Source: UBA2336 sp964419145 (lineage in GTDB: Bacteria > Bacteroidota > Bacteroidia > Cytophagales > Cyclobacteriaceae). Taken from it: a stretch of DNA of 64,000 nt. A model generated the notes under the pieces. The model worked only from the letters and a program-made list of their open reading frames with translations. It made no database searches and had not been told where the DNA came from. The translations under genes were made by a program, and so were the position numbers. The DNA lies in contig CAYQOM010000007.1 of assembly GCA_964419145.1 (NCBI GenBank), forward strand, positions 62,001-126,000. The letters run 5' to 3'. Shown one piece after another: positions 8,554 through 17,113 of this stretch (positions are counted from its first letter, which is position 1; each line of letters begins with the position of its first letter).

Positions 8554-9661
8554 TTAATATTATACTGTTAAGCGTCTGGTAGTCCTTTATCACATTCTTA
8601 ATGTCAAACTTCTGCACAACATCACTGTGCAACTGACGGCCGAGTTCTTCTAAGTTATACTCTCCCATCATTATATCCGAAACGATATGAATGAGATCAG
8701 TAGCAGGGTTATAATAATCCAATAGAAAGCCATTTTTTTCGTGGACAATATAATCATCAAAATCGCCAACATTTGAACATACAGCCACCGGAGTGTCAGC
8801 AAGAGCAGCCTCCTTTATTGCGCTGTTGCTTGCTTCAGAAATTGAAAAGTGAACAATTAAATCAGCAGCCGCATAGTAGTCCATTATGTTTGATTGAAAT
8901 CCAAGCTGAAAAACATGACCTTCAAGGTGGTTAGCTTTAATCTGGCTTTCAATTTCCTTTTCTAAAGGACCTTTACCTAATAATAAAAGTTTTACATTAA
9001 ATCCTAAGCTAATTATTTTTTGTATTGCATCTATTAATAGCTCATGCCTCTTTTCAGGAATATATCGGGCCGCTTGAACCAATAGTAATTTAGCAGGGAA
9101 CCGATTTCTTATTGCCTTAACTTTAGTATCATCAGGAATTGGCAGGTTATCAAATTTATATCCATAGTTTATCAACTTTACCTTTGAAGGAGCGGTCTTT
9201 TCTATTTCTACCATTTGCTGTTGTACTTTTGGTGATGTGGCAATATAAATTTTGGATAGCCGATTAATTATTTTATCACCCCATTTTTCACGAACATTAT
9301 TATCTACAAATGCGCAATCTGTATGATGCCTGTTGATTATAAATGTTGATCGGCAAAAATACTGTGCAATCACTGAAATAAGATTAGCCTCTTGAAAATG
9401 ACTATATACAGCATCAATATTATGTACACGACAAAACTCAGTCAGTTTCCATATTCTTAAGAAATAGTATTGGAGAAAAAATTTTCTTTTAATGGGTAAG
9501 CTATAAGTTTTACATCCCACTTTTCGAAAATTTTCATGAGCAATTCCTTCAGGATCATGAGTAAGAAAAAAAACGTTGTGCCTTTCCCGAACAAATTGTT
9601 CGCCAACAGATTCAATGTATGGAACAGCCTGGTTATATGGTTGATAAAATAGAATATTCAC
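8537..9661 (-). CDS. Glycosyltransferase family 4 protein
   Basis: A 374-aa GT-B protein starting at a GTG (9661) that overlaps the stop of the upstream gene as GTGA. The N-terminal half opens with MNILFYQPYNQAVPYIESVGEQ. The C-terminal half has AARYIPEKRHELLIDAI, LLLLGKGPLEKEI and DLIVHFSISEASNSAIKEAALADTPV, where the usual E-x7-E core is present as EASNSAIKEA. It is a probable retaining glycosyltransferase in assembly of the surface glycan. The donor and acceptor sugars cannot be inferred. Confidence 0.85.
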   Translation of the reverse strand: MNILFYQPYNQAVPYIESVGEQFVRERHNVFFLTHDPEGIAHENFRKVGCKTYSLPIKRKFFLQYYFLRIWKLTEFCRVHNIDAVYSHFQEANLISVIAQYFCRSTFIINRHHTDCAFVDNNVREKWGDKIINRLSKIYIATSPKVQQQMVEIEKTAPSKVKLINYGYKFDNLPIPDDTKVKAIRNRFPAKLLLVQAARYIPEKRHELLIDAIQKIISLGFNVKLLLLGKGPLEKEIESQIKANHLEGHVFQLGFQSNIMDYYAAADLIVHFSISEASNSAIKEAALADTPVAVCSNVGDFDDYIVHEKNGFLLDYYNPATDLIHIVSDIMMGEYNLEELGRQLHSDVVQKFDIKNVIKDYQTLNSIILNGFKK

Positions 9662-10746
9662 TTCCTTGAAAGTGTTAATTTTTTACAAATGTTATTAAAA
9701 GTTTTAACATAATGTTCTTTGGCCTTTTCTTCCGTAAAGTTCTCCGCTTCTCGTTTACAAGCAGCGGAAAGCATTAACTTCTCATGTTCCGATAATTCAA
9801 AAAACCAGATAATTTTATCTGCTATTTGATTTTCATCTAATGATGAAATCAATCTGGAATCAACTAACTCAAGCACTTCCTTTGTACCAGTTGATTCAGA
9901 CACGATTACTGGTACTCCAGCAGTCATTGCCTCTATAGTCGAGGTTGGGAAGGCATCACCACGGCTACAGTGTAAACACAATCCAGCTTCAGCTAAATAA
10001 TCCTCAATGCTGGTCACGCTTCCTTCAAAAGAAATCCTACTACTAATATGCTCTTCTAAACCTGTAAGCAATTTGGCGATTGTGTCTTCATTCCAAGCTC
10101 CCAGTATTTTGAGTTTGATATCCGCAATCTGATTAGCCGCCAATCCAAAAGCTTTAATCATTACATCCAGGCCCTTATAAAAGAGGCGAAAATCCGAAGG
10201 GCCGTTGGCAATGATAAGAATGACTTTAGAAAAGTTAGCATATTTAATTGACTGAAGTGCTTTTACACGCTCACTTGGTGGCCCCAAGAAAGTAACATAG
10301 GTTTTTGGTGCTTTTTCACCTAAAAGCTCTGTCACTATTTCTCTTGCCATTTGTCCTTCACAAATTAGCGCATCGTACCGCTGCAAAGCCTGTTTATGAA
10401 GCCATGAATTTAGTCGGGAAAACTTTTTTTCTCGAATAAAATAAAGTGTATGACTACCCAAATGTACTACCAATTTTTTTCGAGGACGAGCAAACAACAT
10501 ATTCATAATGACCGGAGTAAAATGGAGATTATCAATCAAGAAGATATCTTGGCTCTTGTATTTTGAGGATAGATACTTTGCATTTACAAACCAACAGATG
10601 AGATTATATAAATAAGAACGTCCCAAATCTTGCCATTGCATTCTCACATCAATAAAATCAATATACTCTGTCACCGCTTCGGCAAACCTTCGGTGCATAG
10701 GGTGTGCAATTGGTCGACCCTCAAGATAAACTACACCTTGCTTCAT
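9658..10746 (-). CDS. Glycosyltransferase family 4 protein
   Basis: A 362-aa GT-B enzyme. The C-terminal donor domain has GLDVMIKAFGLAANQI, LKILGAWNED and CSRGDAFPTSTIEAMTAGVPVIVSESTG, the standard GT4 core with the E-x7-E-like pair. It starts at an ATG 12 bases after the stop of the upstream glycosyltransferase gene and its stop overlaps the next start by 4 bases. It is a cytoplasmic enzyme of the glycan operon with unknown sugar specificity. Confidence 0.85.
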   Translation of the reverse strand: MKQGVVYLEGRPIAHPMHRRFAEAVTEYIDFIDVRMQWQDLGRSYLYNLICWFVNAKYLSSKYKSQDIFLIDNLHFTPVIMNMLFARPRKKLVVHLGSHTLYFIREKKFSRLNSWLHKQALQRYDALICEGQMAREIVTELLGEKAPKTYVTFLGPPSERVKALQSIKYANFSKVILIIANGPSDFRLFYKGLDVMIKAFGLAANQIADIKLKILGAWNEDTIAKLLTGLEEHISSRISFEGSVTSIEDYLAEAGLCLHCSRGDAFPTSTIEAMTAGVPVIVSESTGTKEVLELVDSRLISSLDENQIADKIIWFFELSEHEKLMLSAACKREAENFTEEKAKEHYVKTFNNICKKLTLSRK

Positions 10747-10758
10747 GCAATCACAATA

Positions 10759-11922
10759 TTATGGTAGAGCAAGAATTCCTTTGTAAACTTCTTCATACTC
10801 AGTTTTCAGGTTTGAGATATCGTAATGATCCATTACAAATCTACGTGCCTTACCACCAAGCTTCTCACGAAGTTCTCGATCATTGATTAATAGCTCCAGT
10901 TTACTACACAAATCCTCTGAATCACCCGTTCTAAAAAGCAATCCGTTTTCCATATTGCTTATCAGTTGAGCCAGTTCAGGAATATCTGAGGCAATAACTG
11001 GCAAGGCACATGACATTTTCTCTAAAAATGAAATGGAGAGTCCCTCTTGGAACGATGGAAAAACAGCAATATCTGCGGCTTGTAAATACGGAAGGACATT
11101 TTGAATACTCCCAACAAACCTAACCGGGAATTGGTCACGACCTGGCTCCACTAAAGACTTTAGTTCTTTTATAAAAGCTTCATCTCCATCTCCTAACAAC
11201 TGTAACTCAACTGGACATTTAGGTTTCCCTAATTTTGACCATGCTTTCAACAATACCTTATGGCCCTTTCGGGCTTCAAGTCGAGCCACATAGATTACAC
11301 GTAAAGAGTCACCACTTTTCTTACCCGGTAAGAAATATGAAGTATCAATCTTATTTTCTATTAGCCGATGGATCATGCTTTTATTTATCAACGAAAAATG
11401 AATATGATACTCCTGTACGCTTTTTGAAACCGCTACTATATGAAAATGAGAAAAAATTTTACGATACGTCCAAGCCAAACCATATAGATTTAACGATGAA
11501 TACTTACCGCATTCTAACCTCTTCAAATGATCTGTGAACAAAAGTCTAACATTGATTCTTTTCTTGAGCTCTAGCGCTAAAATAAGTTCCCGTGGCTGAA
11601 GGTGGCAATGCAAAACATCGGGTTTGAGTTCTTCGATACACCTGATTATCTCACTTCCTCTGCTCAAGGTTATGCTTCTGATAAAGAACAAAGTAATGTA
11701 TCTTCTCAGGGAATAATTGGAATCAAAAAAATAATCGAAAAAAAATACAGGTATGTGGTTAGGCCATTGAGGCAATTTTGAAAGTGATATTTCCTGCGTC
11801 AAGGAAACCACGCTTACATCATATTTATCATTCGGAATTAGCCTACATAAATCCATCACTACTTTCCCTGAACCGTCCAGGGCAAGGCTATTCACCAAAT
11901 GGATTACTCGTGTCTTTTTCAA
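10759..11922 (-). CDS. Glycosyltransferase family 4 protein
   Basis: A 387-aa GT-B enzyme with an N-terminal TRVIHLVNSLALDGSGKVVMDL, the GG-type loop of GT4 acceptor domains, and a C-terminal VIYVARLEARKGHKVLLKAW, LQLLGDGDEAFI and FPSFQEGLSISFLEKMSCALPVIASDIPE. The E-x7-E pair is visible in EGLSISFLEKM. The only possible start near the conserved N terminus is a TTG at 11922, because an in-frame TAA lies 6 bases upstream. It is in the middle of the glycan operon, 14 bases after the methyltransferase. Confidence 0.85.
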   Translation of the reverse strand: MKKTRVIHLVNSLALDGSGKVVMDLCRLIPNDKYDVSVVSLTQEISLSKLPQWPNHIPVFFFDYFFDSNYSLRRYITLFFIRSITLSRGSEIIRCIEELKPDVLHCHLQPRELILALELKKRINVRLLFTDHLKRLECGKYSSLNLYGLAWTYRKIFSHFHIVAVSKSVQEYHIHFSLINKSMIHRLIENKIDTSYFLPGKKSGDSLRVIYVARLEARKGHKVLLKAWSKLGKPKCPVELQLLGDGDEAFIKELKSLVEPGRDQFPVRFVGSIQNVLPYLQAADIAVFPSFQEGLSISFLEKMSCALPVIASDIPELAQLISNMENGLLFRTGDSEDLCSKLELLINDRELREKLGGKARRFVMDHYDISNLKTEYEEVYKGILALP

Positions 11923-11936
11923 TACTTAACTTAGGA

Positions 11937-12863
11937 CTATATTGATCTTTTCGTATAAATGCTCATTATTGAGTGCCCCTTAATGTACCTCGAAAATAGT
12001 TTTAGTAGTTGCCGAACAAGCAAATGAATCCTTAGTTTCCAATAAATTTTCGTAAGAAACTCACTATTAAGTAGAAGTCCTTTAACCCGGGTGTATTGAT
12101 AGGTGTCCATATGAATCGGCTGAAGAGGTTCAATGCACGCTTTAACGTATTCTAACGGAAAAACTTTAGATAAATTTCTTAAAGACTCCTCATTCCATAA
12201 GCCCATATGATGTGGGGGCATATTTAGTATTTTACTAGGTAGTGGGTTATCTTTAATATACCCATCATTATTTGGTACAGAAATAATAAGCTTACCACCC
12301 GGCTTTAAGCAAGACACCATGGCCTCAATAACTTCTTTAACCTGAGGTATATGTTCAAGTACCTGAAAAGAACACACAACATCATATTGATTGGAGTGTG
12401 TTACAGCGTGATCAGTAACAGACTCAGTATAAATTGTTAAACCTCTTTTACCCCCTTCCTCCGCAGCATTATAGTTTAGTTCTAACCCAACTGCTCTATG
12501 GATTCCCCTTTGCTTTAATCCGTCAAGAAAATTTCCATTTGCAGCTCCTACCTCCAAAACATGATCTTCTGGAAGGATATACTTCAAACTTTCTTCGTGT
12601 TCCCATTTCCAAGACAGATAATACCAGTCATACATTCCAAAATGTCTGTAAAACTCATCATCCCCTGAAACATGAAAGGGATAATAAAATCGATAACCTG
12701 TCTCAGTACATCTAAACAAGTTGATTACAGTTGTTTCTTTAAAAAGATAACCAATATCAAGTTGAAATTTTTCTTGATACTGACGAGCAAGTTCTAGAGC
12801 ACTCAGTTGTTTTTCCAACACTACACGCGCACCGTTTACCAAGGGAGACATTATTTCTGCCAT
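11937..12863 (-). CDS. Class I SAM-dependent methyltransferase
   Basis: A 308-aa protein. SAM motif I is HVLEVGAANGNFLDGLK at about residues 100-116; YDVVCSFQVLEHIPQ and LKPGGKLIISVPN are the usual later motifs of the Methyltransf_11/12-type fold. It overlaps the ABC exporter gene by 13 bases (starting inside it) and precedes the glycosyltransferases, so it likely modifies the glycan or its carrier. A C-terminal basic, hydrophobic stretch (about 270-308) might touch the membrane. Substrate unknown. Confidence 0.82.
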   Translation of the reverse strand: MAEIMSPLVNGARVVLEKQLSALELARQYQEKFQLDIGYLFKETTVINLFRCTETGYRFYYPFHVSGDDEFYRHFGMYDWYYLSWKWEHEESLKYILPEDHVLEVGAANGNFLDGLKQRGIHRAVGLELNYNAAEEGGKRGLTIYTESVTDHAVTHSNQYDVVCSFQVLEHIPQVKEVIEAMVSCLKPGGKLIISVPNNDGYIKDNPLPSKILNMPPHHMGLWNEESLRNLSKVFPLEYVKACIEPLQPIHMDTYQYTRVKGLLLNSEFLTKIYWKLRIHLLVRQLLKLFSRYIKGHSIMSIYTKRSI

Positions 12864-14629
12864 TCTACAATTTCATTATACGCTAATGAGTCGCTAAGCT
12901 TACCATCCTTTATCTTAAATATTCGATCACAGTACTTAAGTGCCTCAATCCGATGGGCAACTATGATTATGGTATAATTTTGATCACGTAAATGCCGGAT
13001 AGATTCTGTTAACAATTGCTCAGTTTCCCTATCCAGAGAACTCGTTGCCTCATCAAAAATCAAAACTTTGCCCTGGTGATATAAAGCTCTGGCAATAGCA
13101 ATACGCTGCCTTTGTCCTCCTGAAATATTTAAACTCTTATCTCCTATAATGGATTTCAAACCTAAAGGTAAATCACTTACAAAATCTTTAAGACCACTAT
13201 TTTTAACTGCCCATTGAAGACGTGTTTCATCAACTTTGTCGGAAAATTCCCCGAATGCTATATTTTCCTGAATGGTTCCCTCCATCAAAACTGGATTTTG
13301 TGGCACATATCCTATTGTTCTATGCCAGCTTTTTAAATTGAACTGATTTATTTCAACATCATCAACTAAAACTTTACCCATAGTTGGCTGATAAAGACCT
13401 AACATGATATTTATAAGAGTAGATTTTCCACTACCCGATTTACCTACTATTCCAATAATTTCACCCTTATTAATAGATAGATTGATATCATTTAGTAGCC
13501 TTTTCTCTTCATAAAAAGAAAAGGAAATATTAGAAAGTTTGATTTGTTTTTCAAAGGATAATGGCTCCATGTCTTCACTGTCAACTCCATCTCCTTGACT
13601 CCAGGATACTGTGCGGAAATGATCAAAGACGAATTCAGAAGATCTTATATTGTTATAGCTTAGGATTAACTTATTTACTGAGGGAATTAAGCGATAAGCG
13701 CCTAAGGTAAAAGTTGCTAAAAAAGCCACTAACTTTTCTATATTATATCCCAGTACTATACCAACAACAAAAATTGTCAGTACACACAGAATAGCCAATG
13801 TTTCAATTATCTTAGGTGATAATGCATTCAGGTGATAGATTTTAGCCATTGCATCGGAAAATTTACCTACTGCACTGTGAAACTGAGGCTTGAAATAGTT
13901 GAGTTTATTAAAAAGTATGATCTCCCGAAAGCCCTCAATACCTTGTCTTCCTTTTCTAAACATCTCACTATGCCCAACCTCTCTCTCTTTTGACACTTTG
14001 CTTAGTTGCTTCTTATATAACTTTGAATAAAGCAAAAAGAAGGGAACAACAAATAGCACCATGCTTACAAATAGGAACCAGTTGTAAATAAGTATCCCAA
14101 CTATAATAAGCAGTAAAACAATAAATTCATTTATTACCTGGACTACAGGCAACATTATCCCAGTAATAAAGTTGTATGGTATTTCTATTATCTTTCTAAG
14201 CAGGATACTTGTATTATCCTTAACATGCAATTTATACGGCTGAAGAAGGTATAGTTGAAATTGAAGTGAAGTTAGGCGCTCGGCAACTGAATAAGTAATT
14301 TTCGTTTGGCGAAATGAAGCCCAATAAAAGACAAAATTCTTTACAATGAAAAATAAAACGATTAACGCCAGAAAAAAAACCAAAAATTCAATCTCATTTT
14401 TAGCATCGATTAAAAGGAACATCTTGTACAAATGAGGATTTTCATAAATAATTCGTGTGTCTAAAAGAATCCGAATAACCGGTACGATCAGAACCAACCC
14501 AGCTATTTCAATACATGATAAAAAAAAGGCCAAAGGAAGAAGCCTTATAATTGCCTTACTTACAAAGCTGGGCATACTCTTCTTGATGCTTCCCAAAATA
14601 CGCCAGAAAAAAAAACGCTTCGAAATCAT
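12851..14629 (-). CDS. ABC exporter, fused permease-ATPase (flippase-like)
   Basis: A 592-aa half-transporter: an N-terminal six-helix membrane domain (residues about 25-330) joined to an ATPase. The ATPase has Walker A GIVGKSGSGKST, Q-loop GYVPQNPVLMEGTIQENI, signature LNISGGQRQRIAIARAL, Walker B VLIFDEATSSLD and the H-loop His in VAHRIE. It is first in the glycan operon, before methyltransferases and glycosyltransferases. Such exporters (MsbA and PglK types) move lipid A or lipid-linked oligosaccharides across the inner membrane, so a flippase role is likely here. The exact cargo is an inference. Confidence 0.85.
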   Translation of the reverse strand: MISKRFFFWRILGSIKKSMPSFVSKAIIRLLPLAFFLSCIEIAGLVLIVPVIRILLDTRIIYENPHLYKMFLLIDAKNEIEFLVFFLALIVLFFIVKNFVFYWASFRQTKITYSVAERLTSLQFQLYLLQPYKLHVKDNTSILLRKIIEIPYNFITGIMLPVVQVINEFIVLLLIIVGILIYNWFLFVSMVLFVVPFFLLYSKLYKKQLSKVSKEREVGHSEMFRKGRQGIEGFREIILFNKLNYFKPQFHSAVGKFSDAMAKIYHLNALSPKIIETLAILCVLTIFVVGIVLGYNIEKLVAFLATFTLGAYRLIPSVNKLILSYNNIRSSEFVFDHFRTVSWSQGDGVDSEDMEPLSFEKQIKLSNISFSFYEEKRLLNDINLSINKGEIIGIVGKSGSGKSTLINIMLGLYQPTMGKVLVDDVEINQFNLKSWHRTIGYVPQNPVLMEGTIQENIAFGEFSDKVDETRLQWAVKNSGLKDFVSDLPLGLKSIIGDKSLNISGGQRQRIAIARALYHQGKVLIFDEATSSLDRETEQLLTESIRHLRDQNYTIIIVAHRIEALKYCDRIFKIKDGKLSDSLAYNEIVEWQK

Positions 14630-14661
14630 CCCTTAATTGGTTAATATCGATTTTTGACCTA

Positions 14662-14669
14662 CAAATGTA
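14662..14669 (-). promoter_or_regulatory. Bacteroidota -7 box for the glycan operon
   Basis: On the minus strand this reads TACATTTG, a perfect TAnnTTTG box, 32 bases upstream of the ATG of the ABC exporter at 14629. No clear -33 element was found. It is the likely promoter of the seven-gene operon that runs down to 6542. Confidence 0.5.
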
Positions 14670-14678
14670 CGTGCTTTT

Positions 14679-15752
14679 ATGAAAATTACATTTTTAGTGC
14701 CTTATCCAAAGCATGAAGCACCCTCTCAACGTTTTAGGTTTGAGCAATATTTTAATGTATTAGCGCAGAAAGAATTTATCGTAAAAATGTATCCGCTCCT
14801 AGAGCAAAATGCATTTCATAACTTTTATACTCAAAAAAGCTTAGTACAAAGGTTATTAAAAGTAATTAAAGGTTTAATACATAGAATCTATGCCCTGCTC
14901 AATTTGAGAGCTCAAGATTTTGTATTTATCCATCGGGAAGCAGCCCCTATTGGCCCTCCACTACTTGAATGGATTATTGCAAAGATTCTTCGAAAGAAAA
15001 TCATATACGACTTCGATGATGCCATCTGGTTAACAGACAAAACGAATGAATCGAAAATTGAAAAACTTCTTCGTTGGCGGGGCAAAGTTGCATCCATTTG
15101 TACATGGAGCTATAAAGTAAGCTGCGGAAACGAGTACCTTGCCAATTATGCCCGGCAATTCAATTCCAATGTGGTGGTTAATCCTACTACAATCGATACT
15201 GAAAACCTGCATAATCCGCGAAAAATAATAAAGAAAAATTCAGAAAAAATCACCATTGGCTGGACTGGATCTCACTCTACTTTAAAATACCTGAAAGAAA
15301 TAGAGCTCATTCTTGAATACCTGGAAACTAAATATCCAAACGTACAGATATTAATAATTGCTGACAAAAAGCCAGATTTGAAGTTGCGAAATCTTGAATT
15401 CCTCAAATGGAATAAGGAAACTGAGGCTGAAGACCTTTCAAAAATTGACATTGGCATTATGCCGCTGCCGGATGACGAGTGGTCAAAAGGAAAGTGCGGA
15501 TTCAAAGCGCTTCAATATATGGCCATGGAAATACCTTGCGTAATTTCTCCGGTTGGTGTCAATAAACAGATTATTGACCATGGTGTAAACGGTTTTCTTG
15601 CCGAAAGTGAACAGGATTGGATTACGCACCTCGAATACTTAATCAACAACCAATCGGCTAGAATACAACTTGGCTTGGCTGGCCGCCAAAAAGTTATTGA
15701 AGGCTATTCGGTACTTTCCAACACCGGCAATTTCTTATCTCTATTCGAATAA
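14679..15752 (+). CDS. Glycosyltransferase (GT4-like)
   Basis: A 357-aa protein divergent from the glycan operon. It begins ITFLVPYPKHEAPSQRFRFEQYF and has IIYDFDDAIWLTDK, a common signature of this glycosyltransferase subgroup, then TIGWTGSHSTLKYL and KCGFKALQYMAMEIPCVISPVG in the donor half. It probably completes the sugar assembly set encoded on the other strand. Its last 49 bases overlap the 3' end of the convergent membrane protein gene. Specificity unknown. Confidence 0.82.
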   Translation: MKITFLVPYPKHEAPSQRFRFEQYFNVLAQKEFIVKMYPLLEQNAFHNFYTQKSLVQRLLKVIKGLIHRIYALLNLRAQDFVFIHREAAPIGPPLLEWIIAKILRKKIIYDFDDAIWLTDKTNESKIEKLLRWRGKVASICTWSYKVSCGNEYLANYARQFNSNVVVNPTTIDTENLHNPRKIIKKNSEKITIGWTGSHSTLKYLKEIELILEYLETKYPNVQILIIADKKPDLKLRNLEFLKWNKETEAEDLSKIDIGIMPLPDDEWSKGKCGFKALQYMAMEIPCVISPVGVNKQIIDHGVNGFLAESEQDWITHLEYLINNQSARIQLGLAGRQKVIEGYSVLSNTGNFLSLFE

Positions 15753-17113
15753 TGGAGAAGAAAAATCAAGGCCAGTATATAAAATGGCAAAAGTGGAATC
15801 TTATATCGAGCCAAAGTTCCAAAATTAAATGTGGATACGCCCACAGCAAAAGCAAAAGTAATGCTGAATACTAAACAAAATAAAACAGTAGGGTTAATCA
15901 AAAACTTGATACGAAGCCTGCTTTTAAAGGCAACGTAAATGGTAGCCATTAACATTAGTACACTTTCAAGTGCAGAAAGCAGCATCAATGGATTTTTGAT
16001 CTCCCACAGATATGGCCTGAACAAAGAAACATTTATTGCCTGAGGCGCTTTGCCAACCATATTTACAAAAGTTCCATCCAACTCACCCAAACTATACGTG
16101 CTTCCTGCATCCTTCCCCGTATAGAAACCAATATCATAGGCCGTTATTTGAGCTGTCTCTGCTAATTTATCAATAGAATAACGTGGGTCATCCTTACCTA
16201 CGAAATAAATGGCATAGTATCCCGAAATTATCAATACAGAAATAACGACAGGTACAGTCAATATTCTTGCTACTAAAGATTTGATGGAAGCTAGTTGTCC
16301 AGCATAAACCCACAGCAGCAAAGCCGGAAGAAAACACAGCAGTATGTATTTCTTTATGGAAAAAATTACCCATGCACTCAGTAACATCAAAATCACAGAT
16401 CCAAAAGAAAATCTCTTTTGGATAAATAATTTATAAACAGCATAAGTTAAGAAACCAATGGCGGCAAGTGTTAGCGTATCCTTTAGCAAGCCTGAACCCC
16501 AAAATATAACTGATGGAATAAACAATGTGGCTATGGCAATCCAACGATGAAGAGTTGGCGAAGACTGGTAAAAAGTTAAAAATAAAACCCAAGCCCCAGC
16601 GAAACTTATCACGCTAAACAAAACGGCAGTGGCTGAGTAGCTTGAGAAAGTAATCAAATCAAAAATGGAGGCTACCCGGATTACAAAAAATGAAGAAGCA
16701 TCCCTATAGAATGGAATTTCTGATGCATACTTATAGACTCCTGGCTCATATATACCCTTAGAAAGCAACAACTTAAAGCCAACTAATGGTGAGTCCATAA
16801 ATGCTTCCCATATTATCCGGCTTCCCCGCGTATGAAAATTAAATGTGTCTCCACCATTGTAGTAAAACTGATACAATAAGCCTAGGCATATTGCCCCAAC
16901 AATTTTCAAAGTAAAAGCAGGAAAAAAATATTTCCGACTAACATTATCCGTTACATGGGGTCTTACCAGGTACGCAACCACGTAAACCAAAATAAGTACA
17001 ATAGGCGTAACGATAAGATCGCGGAGTTCCACTTGGGTTACAGGTTCAAAGTCTTGAAGTTCAAAGTTATAAATCTGCCTCAGATTAAACTTTAAACTTT
17101 GGATCGATTTCAA
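15704..17113 (-). CDS. Polytopic membrane protein of unknown function
   Basis: A 469-aa protein with about 10-11 hydrophobic segments from residue 33 on (for example LIVTPIVLILVYVVAYLV). A GGDTFNFHTRG stretch in the first loop recalls the acidic loop of GT-C glycosyltransferases or Wzy-type polymerases, but no family is certain. It begins with a TTG overlapping the stop of the TPR gene as TTGA; a GTG at 17032 is an alternative. The first 25 or so codons lie in a repeat-like element (17041-17103), so the native N terminus is doubtful. It could serve the neighbouring glycan locus. Confidence 0.65.
   Translation of the reverse strand: MKSIQSLKFNLRQIYNFELQDFEPVTQVELRDLIVTPIVLILVYVVAYLVRPHVTDNVSRKYFFPAFTLKIVGAICLGLLYQFYYNGGDTFNFHTRGSRIIWEAFMDSPLVGFKLLLSKGIYEPGVYKYASEIPFYRDASSFFVIRVASIFDLITFSSYSATAVLFSVISFAGAWVLFLTFYQSSPTLHRWIAIATLFIPSVIFWGSGLLKDTLTLAAIGFLTYAVYKLFIQKRFSFGSVILMLLSAWVIFSIKKYILLCFLPALLLWVYAGQLASIKSLVARILTVPVVISVLIISGYYAIYFVGKDDPRYSIDKLAETAQITAYDIGFYTGKDAGSTYSLGELDGTFVNMVGKAPQAINVSLFRPYLWEIKNPLMLLSALESVLMLMATIYVAFKSRLRIKFLINPTVLFCLVFSITFAFAVGVSTFNFGTLARYKIPLLPFYILALIFLLHYSNRDKKLPVLESTE
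17041..17103. repeat. CAAAGTT-type inverted repeat element, copy 1
   Basis: The stretch has GGTTCAAAGT and GTTCAAAGTT on one side and the opposite-facing AAACTTTAAACTTTGG on the other. The same words in the same order and symmetry occur at 29658-29716. Here the element lies across the first codons of the membrane protein gene. Whether it is a mobile REP-like unit is inferred from only two copies. Confidence 0.5.
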
